A stretch of DNA of 64,000 nucleotides, taken from positions 30,908,501-30,972,500 of the forward strand of contig CM029118.1 of the NCBI GenBank assembly GCA_016859345.1, in the 5' to 3' direction. Below the pieces are notes generated by a model. That model saw only the letters and a list, made by a program, of their open reading frames with translations. It had not been told where the DNA came from and searched no databases. The translations under genes were made by a program, and so were the position numbers. The DNA is from Istiophorus platypterus (Eukaryota > Chordata > Actinopteri > Istiophoriformes > Istiophoridae). Position 1 is the stretch's first letter. Every line of letters begins with the position of its first letter. This document shows positions 46,101 to 57,599 of the stretch, piece after piece.

Positions 46101-47860
46101 GCTTGGCTATTAAAAGAAATAGCCTTTTTGCAGTAAGCAGATGTTTTAAAATCACCACATGCAGTGCTATTTAAAGGTACCCTGTGGAGTTCTTGATCCT
46201 CAGTAGCAATACGGAGCAGTTTGTCAATGAATGGGTCTCTTTTTGCTTGTCCCATGGATTTGCTTTACTGTTCACACGCATAGGACAAACAAACTGTGTA
46301 CATGGTCGACAAATAAATATTCTTGCCTATGGTTTCTTGATATTCTACTGTGATCTTTTGTTGGCGGTAGCCTAATGCACCAAGATAGGTAATAATGCAC
46401 TGGCAAAGGCAAGAAAGGAGAAAACTAGTTGTTAGTAAATGTTTAAAACAATTAATGATCCAACCTTTAAATAAAAATCATCTTTGCAATTGTTTACTGA
46501 GAAAAGAAATGCATTCATCATGTTTATGAAACCTCATACATAGTATCAATACATTTTGGTGAGTAATACTGAATGTTAACACAATTTTTTCTCCACAGTG
46601 CACCTTTAGGTCATGTCCTGTGTATGTTTAGGGGGTAAAAGAAGCATTTTGAAAATGTAAGTTCCCTAAAACTGCGATTGAAATATTTGTAGGTAAAAAC
46701 AACATATCTGAAAACTGTATTTATATAGGAGTTAAAAAAAAGCAAAGCTGCGGCAAGGCCTGTTTTTGAAAATAAAAAAGGGGGTATCAACTAGAGGCCT
46801 GGAAAATTGTCTTATATTTGTCTATGTGAATCAACAGTCTCTTCTTTTATAAACATTCTCAACCATGACAGCCACTATTGCAACAACACTGCTACAAATT
46901 TCTCACCTGCATCTGTTAGATCTTAAGTCATTTATACCAGTATCAAGACACCATCCTATATTTTGCAGTCCTACAAAGGAAAGATCCTCAATTACATAAT
47001 GTCTTAAATTACAACATGCTGTTAACATATTAACAGCACCATTTCTTCATTGTGCCATTTTACCAGTGTGCAACCTAGGCATGACCCAATATTGACTCTA
47101 AAACGATCACTAACCTTCAGCCCTCAGTTGAGAGATGCAGCTTAAGTCCTGTATTAGTCTGAAATAAATCAAGTGAAAATAATTTCTGTCCCTTAAATAA
47201 AGAAAATGTTTGAAATCTGTTGCCAACTGGTGATCTGAATGTATCTATCTAATTGAAATAAAGTGCTTCTAAAGAAATAAAGAGAGAAATACACAGTATG
47301 ATTGCCAATAAAACTGTGACAGCACATTCAAATATGAATATTTTTAGCATACATCAAAAATTTGGTTTCCCTTTAAGAATAACGGTATAGCTTTATCAAA
47401 GCAATTACTTTTTAAAAGTTGAAATCCATTTAGATTGCCAACTGTAGTATCAAATCAAGTGTTACCATCAGTATTCATCCTCTAATAATATTCAGTCATT
47501 GAATGATTCTGACAGAGTACATCTCCAATTGTAAATCAAGCTTTCATGAGCACAAACAGTGGAGTTGCACACAGCTGGCAGGACAAATAGGTTGCTGAAC
47601 ACTTGAACTTCATGTTGTGAATAGTTAGATCTTTAAAAAATAGTTGGCAAGGTGATCCATGCTGAGGAACAATACACAAACCTCTGAACCAGAAACTACA
47701 GAGTAAATGCAACTTCGAAGTGCAAACAGAAAATCTTGATAGTAGAGTTATGGTTTGAGTTATTAAGAACAGTATTTGTGGTCATGTGTCTGAATGACAA
47801 ATTTTGTAAAAATGTTGTTTTTCAGCGGGACACTCTTGGGCTGAAATAGCTATGGTAAAT

Positions 47861-47955
47861 ATTCAATTTTATTTATATAGCCCTAAATTCAAACATAGGT
47901 TTTCTCAGATCACATTTTATATAGAGCAGGTATAGATAATATAGTTTGTACTTAC
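47861..47955 (-). mobile_element. 3' tail of an L2-type LINE
   Basis: On the minus strand the block reads through CCTGCTCTATATAAAATG and GGGCTATATAAATAAAATTG and ends at ATTGAAT. This is the conserved 3' end of many fish L2-type LINEs, also seen at 53.63-53.70 kb. Only the last 100 bases remain, as in strongly 5'-truncated insertions. Confidence 0.7.
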
Positions 47956-47959
47956 TAAC

Positions 47960-50390
47960 CTACTAGCATGCTAACATACAATGAAAGTGTTCAAATGGTG
48001 ATGTATAGCATCATGTCTTGTTTTCCATGTTAGTTTAACATTTGCACTTAATACAAAGCATTGCTGAGGCTGATGGGAATGTGATTAGTCTTGCAGATAT
48101 TTGTGCAGCACTGTGGCTCACCGATGTGTTTTTAATGTTTTTTTTCTTGACAACAGGAGAGCTCTATAGCTTAGAGAATAAGATATATCAGACAGTATAT
48201 GATTAATGTTTTTTTTTTTGGTTCTGCCCATGGGATTTGTTGACAATAAGACAAATATACAACACTTCTAGCCTTAAATATTGCTTGTGTCGTCCTTTAA
48301 CTGGCACATACTGTATCATTTTCTGTCAGTACAAAAAAAAGTACATTAACTTTATTAATACTAACTGAAAAAGGACACTATAACAATTAGTATTTAGTAC
48401 ATACTGTATACAGTCAGTACATAGTGCATAGGTAGGGCCCAACTGCAGTGTCTATGATATGTCAGCACATAGTGAGTTATTAAAAATATTATCACACTTT
48501 ACAGTATTCGTTTCATCCACTAACAGGTAATGTGGGCTCTTGCTTACAGAAAATGCAATTAAACCAAGAGATCCAGGTTCATGTGAGGATCTACCTTAAC
48601 TGGCCCTAGGACAAAGACACAACCTGCTCCAGCTTTATCCCTGCCACTGTGTGTAGCTGAGCCTGACCTCTGACCTCTCTGACATCAACAGCCTCTAAGT
48701 AGTTTCACCATTACTGTCAGTTGTATTCAGTCCTGTTGCAATGCTTTGTGCCTTTAATATCAGCTAACTATGTAGGCAGACAAGAGAAGCTAAACAGATA
48801 GAATTAGTGAAAATGTGATTCAGGGTGAAACCATAGGAGTCTGTGGGTACTATGACTAGATGCTTCATCCCTTTTTGACCTATGAACTCAACCCAGGTCT
48901 CTTACACACCCTAGCAAGCACACTCATGTTCCAATACACATTAGTAAAATACTTGCTGAGAAAGCTCATGATAACTCATGGGCACAGTGACTCATAAAGG
49001 GAAATCTGCAGCCTTTTCATTCCCCATATCCAGCCTCTGTACAGACAGTTAATGCAGTATGGGAATGAAGAACAGGAGGGGGGATTCATGTGCTATTTAA
49101 AGTTGAAGGACACAAGATTACATATGGAACGCACACACTCGTAACTTTAATCGAACACACAACATTTTTAAAAACTGTGATTGTCTAAGCATAAATCTCA
49201 AATTGTATGTTATTGGTTATGATTGCATTTTATTTAATCTTATTTTCCCTGTATATAAAACTTAAAAGTTCAGTAATTTCTTCTCTGCACTGCACCATTG
49301 ATATAAATCTTTTGGTCTGATTCTGGGAAAGACATAAAATAAGCACATTATAGTTCTCAAAATGGGAAAAATGCTTGCAAAAGGCGCTGTTAGTGTCAAA
49401 TCAGAAAACACTTATGTGTCATTGTGGAGGATGATTAAAAAGTCTTTCCCTGTCTGATAAGAAGGACCTATGTTTCCAAAGTGTTGTTTTCCAATCCCCA
49501 TTTGATTCTGTTTTGGTAGACTGCAGTTCAAGTGAGTTCTAATTGTCCTAGGTTCTAATCAGATCAAGTGTGATTGTCCCTGGGTTTCGTTTAGGAAAGT
49601 TTTCCTCTGTTCAATCTCAGATCTGCTTCAAAATGTTGGAAATTTAGCCCTTACTGCTGCATTCTAGGAGAATTAATTTAATAGGCATTGTTTTCCCAAA
49701 AAATAAATGTAAAGGAATAGACCGGCCCCGACAACATTTACAACACTACAATTTCAGTATCAATTATTTTCAATCGAATCACAGCTATCGGTGGATGTGT
49801 ATGTGGAGGAGTGGGAATAGATCTACATGGAGTTTCCTAAACTTTGACATACATATTTGAGCTACTGACTGGTGCTGACCTTTGAAGGAGAAGACATGGA
49901 AGGTCCAAAATGAAAAGAAGCTTTCACATATTAGCTTTTTTGAACCATCCGATTTTATGCAACCCTGTGTTGACTGCGGCATAGTCTACTATAAAAAAAA
50001 AAAAATCTCTGTAGATGCCTATTTGGTAATCTATCCAACCCTGATCACTGGGGAGGATCCAGTCATCCAATGATGCTGCCCTGCAAAAAGGAGATTGGGG
50101 CTTTTGATGGGGAACCACAATGTTCATGTCTGTCCCCACTTCTAATAGTCATGTGATCTCAGTGTAAACCAAATTAGCAGACACACAGTCTCACTCACAC
50201 TGTAGTAGGCAGCTGGTTAGAGAGCCTGTCACAAAGCAACTGATAAAAGGAATAATTTAAAATATGAGCAGCACCTTTCATAAGCTTTCACCTGGCATAA
50301 TCACACTAAACTATGGGTGTCACTAAAGAGGAGGTTGAGTGAATTCAGCCATGTAGGGTGGGATCTTGTTTACCTCCGATTTGATGCTGT
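47960..50390. other. intergenic DNA, nothing recognised
   Basis: AT-rich, with short frames only. There is no recognisable gene, RNA or transposon protein. Confidence 0.5.
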
Positions 50391-50394
50391 TTAA

Positions 50395-50640
50395 TTAGGG
50401 GCCAAGCGGCAAAGTCTTTTTCTTCTTCTTCTTCTGCCACTGAAGTTCATGGCAACCCCTAGAACTGTATGGTAAAAAGTTGTGATATTTGGCACACTGA
50501 TTGGCAACAGTCCCTGAATCATATGGATTTTTGACTTTTGATAATGTTCCCCTGTGATAGCCAACCGAAATTGGTGAAGAAGCTGCCAAGCAGGAAATGA
50601 GGTAATTTCTCAACCTAATTTTGCTCAACTTTTATGAAAC
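50395..50640. repeat. possible dispersed fish repeat
   Basis: The block begins GGGGCCAAGCGGC, contains a TTCTTCTTCTTCTTC run and continues with GATATTTGGCACACTGATTG. This order of phrases resembles a dispersed fish repeat family I recall. Ends and target duplication were not found. Confidence 0.35.
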
Positions 50641-50840
50641 TTGCTGAGAGTGCTTACAGCAATACCCTTGACATAATGACAATATGTTTCCAAGGCAACT
50701 AAGCCCTGCTGGACTGCTTGGACTCCACATCACTGCTTGCAACAATATTTACAATAGTTTTACAGAACTAATCCCCCCATCCATTATTTATACCTCCTTA
50801 TCATGTTAGTGGGTTCTGGACTATCCTAGCCTATCCCAGC

Positions 50841-51307
50841 CAGTGACTGTACATAAAGATGGACAAAGCATCTCCACTTCTTCCCACTGGAAAAAAGAAG
50901 CCAAAATATCGTGGATACGAGTGCTGCCATCTTGAGCTGGTGATGTCATTTAGAGCCAGAGTCTGCGGTATAGTGATAGGCAGGTTGAGCCATGAGACTC
51001 AACTCATACATTACCCTTGACCATAGTGCCCGACTTAATTGAGATACACACAGTTGTCAATCATGAGTTCACACCCGTATTTATAGTGTCAAATATTTTA
51101 TACCAAATTTATCAGAAAATTTAACACTTAAATATCAGCATTATAAGAACAAACTTAAATGACAGAAACCATCTTTGGGAAAAATTTATTTTACTTGTAA
51201 CTTGGAGGGAGCAGGGTATATTACCTATGCTGCAGCCAGATACCAGGAGGCGATTGAGAAGTTTTGGCTTCACTTTGGGGAGTTGTCATCTTTATGGACA
51301 GTCATTG
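50841..51307. mobile_element. complete 467-bp hAT-type MITE with intact target-site duplication
   Basis: The terminal inverted repeats are 21 bases (50,841-50,861 and 51,287-51,307) and match at 19 positions. They begin CAGTGACTG and CAATGACTG. Immediately outside both ends is the same 8-base sequence ATCCCAGC (50,833-50,840 and 51,308-51,315). An 8-bp target duplication and CA(G/A)TG-type ends are hallmarks of the hAT superfamily. The interior has no transposase frame, so the copy is non-autonomous. The interior text resembles a common percomorph repeat I recall. Confidence 0.9.
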
Positions 51308-51315
51308 ATCCCAGC

Positions 51316-52900
51316 TGACACTGGGCAAGAGGCTGGGTTGTACAATTAATCATTTGATCAAATTCCAGACAGTTGGTTGTACATCATCATCTCCATTAAT
51401 TTATTAGTGTGTTCAGACAGATGGTGAGACAAATTTAGAGGCTGCATGATTGCTTAGAGTCAAGGGAAAGATGCAATTAGACACAAATTAGTCCTTTGGT
51501 ATGCAAACTTACATGAAGACGCCTCCATGCCCATTGACAGTGTCTCAACTTGAATGAAAGGTTTTCACATGCCCTGGGGCTTTATGAATCTGCTTCAAAA
51601 ATTAATAGTGATGAGAGGAAAAGGGAAAAAGACTATCAGAAAATAACAGAAAGAACCAAGAGTCTCTGGTGAGTTCTGAGATCAGTCAGAGGATGAGCTG
51701 AACACAAATACACACTCCCACAGATATGGTCGTTGTGACTGTTGTTAGCTAGCTTACGGCTAATGCAGGGTTGGTACATTAGTTGATTTGGGCAAATAAA
51801 CAAAAATGGTTCAGGGGTCAATTTTGAATGAATAATGCAAGTTAAAAAAAATCCCTTTTAGTTTGAATGATCAATCTCGCTTGGAAAAAGTAGATCCTGA
51901 ACTCATGGTCCACTCACTCACTCACTCACTCAACCAAACCTCACAGTCTTTATCAGTGTTTGCGCATTTATTATTTTTATCATAATTTTACAGGGTAGAA
52001 ATTTAGTCAGACTACTATTTATCCTACAGACACGTTATTATCAGCAAGTTTCTGGGTTGTTAATATCTCTTGCATGAGAACAAGAATGTAGATGATGCAG
52101 TTGCCATTCCTGCCAAGAGTTTTCCAGTATTCTATTAACATCTCAGTAGGGTATCATGCCAAGAAATATAGCGATATGCAAGCATAAAAAAATTGAAGAA
52201 GAAAACTGGACCTAAACATTGCAGGATTCAAACTGTTTCAAAAAATCAGCAATTGAATTTTTTGTGAGGTTTATGTTACATGTTTAGCCCTTGAGGATAA
52301 ACAATAAATTTTTGTGAGACACCCAAAATGTTAACCTAATTTTGTTCATTTACAAGAAAAGGCCTCATAGTAGCTTTAGGCAGAACAATCATATTGAATA
52401 TACATTGTCTGCATAGTTCACTTTTCATCCCTCCTGCAACTGATAAACCCACTTGAACCACTGAACAAAACACTGATGGGGGCAGCAAGTCAGAGGTCTG
52501 GAACAAGGCATAGTAAGTAAGCAAGTAAACCACAAGCTAAGAGGCCAGTGAAGACAGCTGTGTTGAATGAAAATGAAGTGTACCTTTTCAGACAGAGACA
52601 CATGCGATAGACAATTGATATTTAAGGCTGCAACAATATCTATTGCATGTCTGCCCACCCAAGAAGATAAATATTATTATCATTTACATTACTTGTTTGG
52701 ATAGCAAATTTTAATACAGTCAAAGTTAATCAAAACAGTCAATATACAACAGACCATTTGAACAAAGTAGAATAAAAAATAAATTAAAATAAGCGTCACA
52801 AGATAAAAGTGAGTTTCACCAGATCTGTGGCTGAAATGAAAGATTTAAAATGCTGATCAAGTGCTAATCAAAAATTACAGTTAGATTTTTGGCTGGGGGG
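51316..52900. other. intergenic DNA, nothing recognised
   Basis: AT-rich with short frames only; a CACT tandem lies near 51,911. No element ends were seen. Confidence 0.5.
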
Positions 52901-52964
52901 TTAGAATAATTTGTTAGTTCACCTAGGTTTACCATGATTGGAGTTCTTTTTTTGGGGGGGGGGG

Positions 52965-53600
52965 GGGTACAATCACCGTGGTTCAGGTTTTGTGTAATTT
53001 GGTAAGAGGAAGTTGTCTGAAATCCAGTATTGTATTTCATCAAGACACTTGTGGGGGGATGCTATGTTAGACTGGTCACTGGGTATCTGATGGGAGATAA
53101 AGCTATGTGTCATCAGCATAACAGTGAAACCGGACATTATATTTGTGGATGATGACATTAAGAGAGAGCACACATATGAAAAATAAAATAGGACCCCAAA
53201 TTTAGCCCTTGAGGAAATCATAGAAAAAGTTTGCAGGGGATGTCACTGAACCAGCCATCATAGATAGGTACAACCTGAACATCTTTAGGGCCACATCAGT
53301 GATTCCTGTCCACTTCTCCAAGTCTGTTAATAAGTATGTTACCATTTACCAGCCCTTAGGTTTAGAACTATGATTGAGCAATCACTAGAATCCTCCTCTT
53401 CATCTATCTGCCAATAGAAGGACAGTACAGAATTTAGGAAGAGAGTGTCAGTGCTATGTGAAGATCAAAAGCCAGGGTGTAAAATTTTGAAAAGGTTATT
53501 ATCTACAAAAAGAGAGAAGAGTGGTGGGATCTGAGTCAGGTTTTTTTTAAGGAGAGGTTTGACTAAAAACAGTTCAAAAATAGATCAAATGAAGGAGCAA
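52965..53600 (-). mobile_element. L2-type LINE copy B, reverse-transcriptase part
   Basis: Read on the minus strand from about 53,578, the block gives VKPLLKKNLTQIPPLFS, then phrases resembling LHPGFxSSHSTDT, KFGVLFYFSYVCSL, GFTVMLMTHSF (a degraded relative of the YADDTQL catalytic motif) and CLDEIQYWISDNFL. This is the order of the L2/CR1 reverse transcriptase. Stops and frameshifts make it a dead copy. Its 5' continuation appears at 56.87-57.40 kb beyond copy A. A run of about 14 G at 52,954-52,967 marks its broken downstream edge. Confidence 0.8.
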
Positions 53601-53626
53601 TAGGGAGCATAGTCTCCTTAAGTAGT

Positions 53627-56600
53627 TCAGTTCAATTCAATTTTAATTATATACGACTGTATCATAAGGCTATTTCAGGGTGCTTTTTATATACAGTAGG
53701 TGTAGACTGTACTCTTTAATGTTATATTTATAGAGACCCAACCATACCCCCATGAGCAAGAACTTGATGACAGCAGCAACGAAAAACTCCCTTTTAACAG
53801 GTAGAAATGTTCAACAGATCCTGGCTCATGGCGGTGGTGGTGGTGGTGGGGGGGGTGGGGGGGGGTCTGCCTCGACTGGCTGGGTTGACAGTAAGAGACA
53901 AACAGACAGACAGAAAGGCAAGGAGTGAGAGAGAAGAGGGGGCAGGAGGTTGTAGAGAGGGCATGGCACAGTATAGGTACCACATAAAGATATATATTAA
54001 TAATGTGACTAATAATAAAACTAATAATTTTAATAATGGGGCAAAAATAATACTATTAAGAGCAGATATAATAATTATAGTAATAGTCATAATAATTGAA
54101 GAAAAGGGTATTACGCAGGAACATGGGGCAGTAGGTGGCCTGCAGTCACAGATCCAGATACTGCAGCATCAGAGGCAGAGAAACCTGCAGAAAGTGACAG
54201 GAGAGAAGAGAAAGATGAAAAAGTATAAAAGAAAGTATAAAACTATGGGAGAGAGAAAAAGTAAAGTTAGTGAGGAGCTTTAATGGGATATGAATGTGAA
54301 AAAATGGAGAGGAAGAGGAGTAGAGAAGACCTTGGTACATCATGAGAAGTCCCCCTGCAGTCTGGGCCTATAGTAGCATAACTAGGGGGTGGTTCAAGAC
54401 AAGCCTGGGCCAACCCTAACAATAAGCTTAATAAAAAAGGAAGGTTTAAGCCTTCTCTTAAGGTGGAGGGGGTGTCAGCCTGATAACTGAAGACTCTGCT
54501 TCCCATTCTACTTTTGGAGACTCTAGGAACCACAAGTAGACCTAGATTCTGGGAGCACAATGTCCTAGTAGGGTAATACCAGGGTACTAGGGTACTAGGG
54601 AGCTCTTTAAGATAAGATGGTGTCTGACCATTAAGGACTTTGTAGGAAAGGAGGAGGATTTTAAATTCTTTTCTGGATTTTTACAGGGAAGCATTGTAGA
54701 GAAGCTAACACAAGAGAAACAAAAGCAATCGCCAGTTTTTCTGCATCTTTATGACAGGATCTGCCAGATTTTGACAATGTTACATTGATGAAAAAAGGCG
54801 TCCTTGAATTTGGCTTTATGTAGGAGTTAAGGGACATATCCTGATCAAAGACAACTCCAAGATTCCTGGCAGTGGTGCTGAATGTCAGTGCAATGCTATC
54901 TGGGGTAGGTATACCATTAGATAATGCATTTCTGAGGTTTTGCAGGCTAAGTTCAGTAACTTCAGTATTGAGTTCAACAGCCAGTGGTAGCTGGTCATTC
55001 AAAACTTTATGTCCTTGAGACATACTTGAAGTTTAGCGAAGTGATAGGTTTCATCTGGCTTCATTGACAAGTACAATGGGGTACCATCTGCATAACAGTG
55101 GAAGCTTATGGAGTGTTTCCTGACAATATTACCTTAAAGGCACATATATAAGGTGAAAAGAACAGGTCCAAGCACTGAACCTTGTGGAACTCCATGACTA
55201 ACTGGAGGATTATTGATATTGATTGTGGTTTTGGAGGATTTATCATTTACATGCACAAACTGAAATCGATCTGATAAATAGGTCTTAAACTAGCTTAGAG
55301 TGGTTCCTTTAATGCATATTAAATGTTCCAATCTCTTTTATGGTATGTGATGGTCAAATGCAGCACTAAGATATAACAAGAAAAGTACAGAGACAAGTCC
55401 TTTGTCCGATGCGGTTAGTAGATCATTCGTAACCTTCACCAGTGCTGTCTCAGTGCTATGATGCCTCTAAATCCTGACAGGAAATCCTCAGATAAACTAT
55501 TATAAAGTAGGAAGTCAGACAACTGTGTGGTGACAGCTTTCTCAAGGAGCTTAGAGAGAAAGGGAAGGTTAGATATGGGTCTGTAGTGGCTAAAAGATCT
55601 GGGTCGAGGGAAGGCTTTTTAAGAAGAGGTTTAACTACTGTCATTTAGCCTGCAGCACTATCAAGGAAATGATCAATTTTTCAAATTTTTCTGGATTCTG
55701 TGGAAAGACAATTGAAAGACAATTGAATGTTCAATTTCTGTGCCATAAGTCAGAACAAGGTTGAGGGAGTAGTTAAACCATTGAATTGGTTTATTTACAA
55801 TCTCAGCAAGGTCAATTGAGTCTAATAAATAAATAAAAGCAGTGCTAAGGCTATCACTTTCAACATCCACATGAATATATAAATCACCTACTATAATAAG
55901 TTTCTTGTTTTATGCACCAAACTGGATAAATAATATCAAAGAATTCAGATAAAAATTCAGAGCGGGAGTGTGGTACATTATATTGAATATAATGGGTTTT
56001 AAAGTTTTACAGATTGGGTGTGTAAGACTAAGAATAAGGCTTTTGAATGAGTTATAATTGAATTTAGGTTTAGGGCTGAATATTAGGCTTGAGTTGAAAA
56101 TGGCTACAACTCCACCTCCTCAGCCAGTGCCTCTGGGAATGTGAGTATAAAATGACTGTGGGGAGTGGATTAATTCCAGCTAACAGATTCATTTTACAAT
56201 AGCCAGGTTTCAATGGGAAAAAAATATCATTATGGTGATTTGACATTTGATCATTTACTCATACAGCTTTTGATGGGAGCAATCTAATGTTTAAGAGTTG
56301 ACATTTAATTCTTTTATTTTGTTATACTTCTGTATTGGTGGTCTAAATTTTGATTAGGTTTTTCAGTACAACTCCTCTTCTGTTTATTTTTAAGTTAATT
56401 TCTTTAGGTGGTCAGTTGCAGACTCAGTCTCTGTGGGATTTTGGATGGGCGACAGCTGTAATGGAAGCCTGTTGCCTCCTGGTCTCTACTCTGGATTGTC
56501 ATAGTTTTGGTTTTCTAATGAACTCAGTCAGATTTCTAGAGATGAGAGCTGCTCCAGCCAAAGTGGGATGTATGAAATCTCTCCTAATCAGACCAGGTCC

Positions 56601-56860
56601 TCCCCAAAATGTCCACCAATCATCAACAAAGGCCATTACTTTTGTTAGACACCACCTTGACAGCCAGCGACAGAACGATGACATGCTGTACATATTGTCG
56701 CTGGTCAAATTTGGCAGGAGCCCAGAGAAAACTACAGAGCCCGACATGTCTTTGCATATGTACACACCGACTCAACTAGACTTATAGAAACTACATCCAC
56801 AAGGGCCAGACGAGGAACTATATCAACAAATGCATATAGAGACACTGGTATAAAAGAGCT
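53627..56860 (-). mobile_element. L2-type LINE copy A, 5'-truncated and internally deleted
   Basis: Minus-strand order: end of the ORF1 esterase-like domain (GLIRRDFIHPTLAGAALIS, about 56,560); endonuclease (PRGTG*GGGVVAIFNS near 56,110, DVESDSLSTAFIYLLDSI near 55,860); reverse transcriptase from TVVKPLLKKPSLDPDLL (about 55,640) to LGVVFDQDMSLNSYIK (about 54,850) and RVSKSRMGSRVFSYQA (about 54,520); a long 3' UTR; and an ATTGAATTGAAC tail at 53,627-53,640. The segment between endonuclease and reverse transcriptase is missing. Many stops and shifts show it is inactive. The 3' UTR contains a G-rich block on the plus strand (53,831-53,866). Confidence 0.88.
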
Positions 56861-56869
56861 GAGGGATGA

Positions 56870-57400
56870 AACATGAAATGATCTATGAGTTAACATCTCT
56901 GGCACATTTAAATTGTGAGGACAGGTGCTATCAGTCTGGGATCTGAATTTATCGGTAAAAATTATTTATACTGCTCACAGAGGTCAGTTGATTAATGCAA
57001 GTTCATGTTGGAGGGGACACCAACAATTCGGTTAAGTGTTTCAAACAGATATTTTGAATTTTGTTCATTCTGAATTATCTAGGTGAAAAGTAAGTTGCTC
57101 ATGCATCATTAACTGTAGCATTGTTTTTCTCCATGAAACCTTTCATAAGCTTATAATGAGTGTGGAGTTTGAAAGCCTTCCATTTATGTTACGTTACGTG
57201 TCTACCTCCCTCTTTAAGGAACATGTGTGATCATTGAACCACAGGGATACCTTTGAACCGGATTTGGCTCTGGTTTTGACTTGGACAACTAATTCCAGGC
57301 ATGTTGCCAGGCAGAGGTCATTAAAGGAGTTCCATATCAGTGAATAAAGGCTGATCAGATGAGAGGGTCAGAAATGTATATGAAAATTTACAAGCTGTTG
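56870..57400 (-). mobile_element. L2-type LINE copy B, segment before the reverse transcriptase
   Basis: On the minus strand a stretch near 57,270-57,200 reads SLWFNDHTCSLKREVDT, followed after shifts by FETLNRIVGVPSNM-like text near 57,040. These resemble the linker between endonuclease and reverse transcriptase in L2/CR1 elements (APWFNDxxRxLKR). It lies upstream of copy A's ORF1 remnant, which is the wrong order for one element. It is best explained as the front half of copy B, split by insertion of copy A. Confidence 0.6.
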
Positions 57401-57419
57401 TTGACTTAATGAGGTCCCC

Positions 57420-57592
57420 CTCACACCTGTTGCTCTTCCTGTTTTTTTCTGTTAAAGGGGTTTTTCAGGGAGTTTTTCCTTATGTGGATTTAGAATATGA
57501 AGCAAGAGGGTGTCATATTACTGTACACATTGTAAAGTCCCTTGATGCAAATGTGCTTTGTGACATTGAGCTAGCTATATAAATAAAAACAT
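57420..57592 (+). mobile_element. 3' end of a LINE or LINE-derived element, plus strand
   Basis: The text TTCCTGTTTTTTTCTGTTAAAGG, GGGAGTTTTTCCTTATG and the ending GAGCTAGCTATATAAATAAAAAC follow the 3' UTR plan of fish LINEs, here opposite to copies A and B. Only the tail is present. Confidence 0.6.
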
Positions 57593-57599
57593 TAGACTC

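Larger units (their letters stand above)
38730..47850. other. upstream intergenic DNA, no gene recognised
   Basis: Short scattered frames only. The longest, 42,287-42,784 on the plus strand, has no recognisable domain. Microsatellites lie near 41,663 and 43,128. Blocks near 40,030-40,320 and 44,390-44,600 are non-repetitive and GC-balanced and could be conserved noncoding DNA. No exon of a known bnc1 neighbour (hdgfl3, tm6sf1, btbd1) was recognised. Confidence 0.55.

Noticed and set aside
54661..55023. 120-codon minus-strand frame as a host gene
   Set aside because: LGVVFDQDMSLNSYIK is the C-terminal part of an L2-type reverse transcriptase; the frame belongs to LINE copy A.
56350..56787. 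145-codon plus-strand frame as a gene
   Set aside because: It is the opposite strand of the LINE ORF1 esterase-like remnant.
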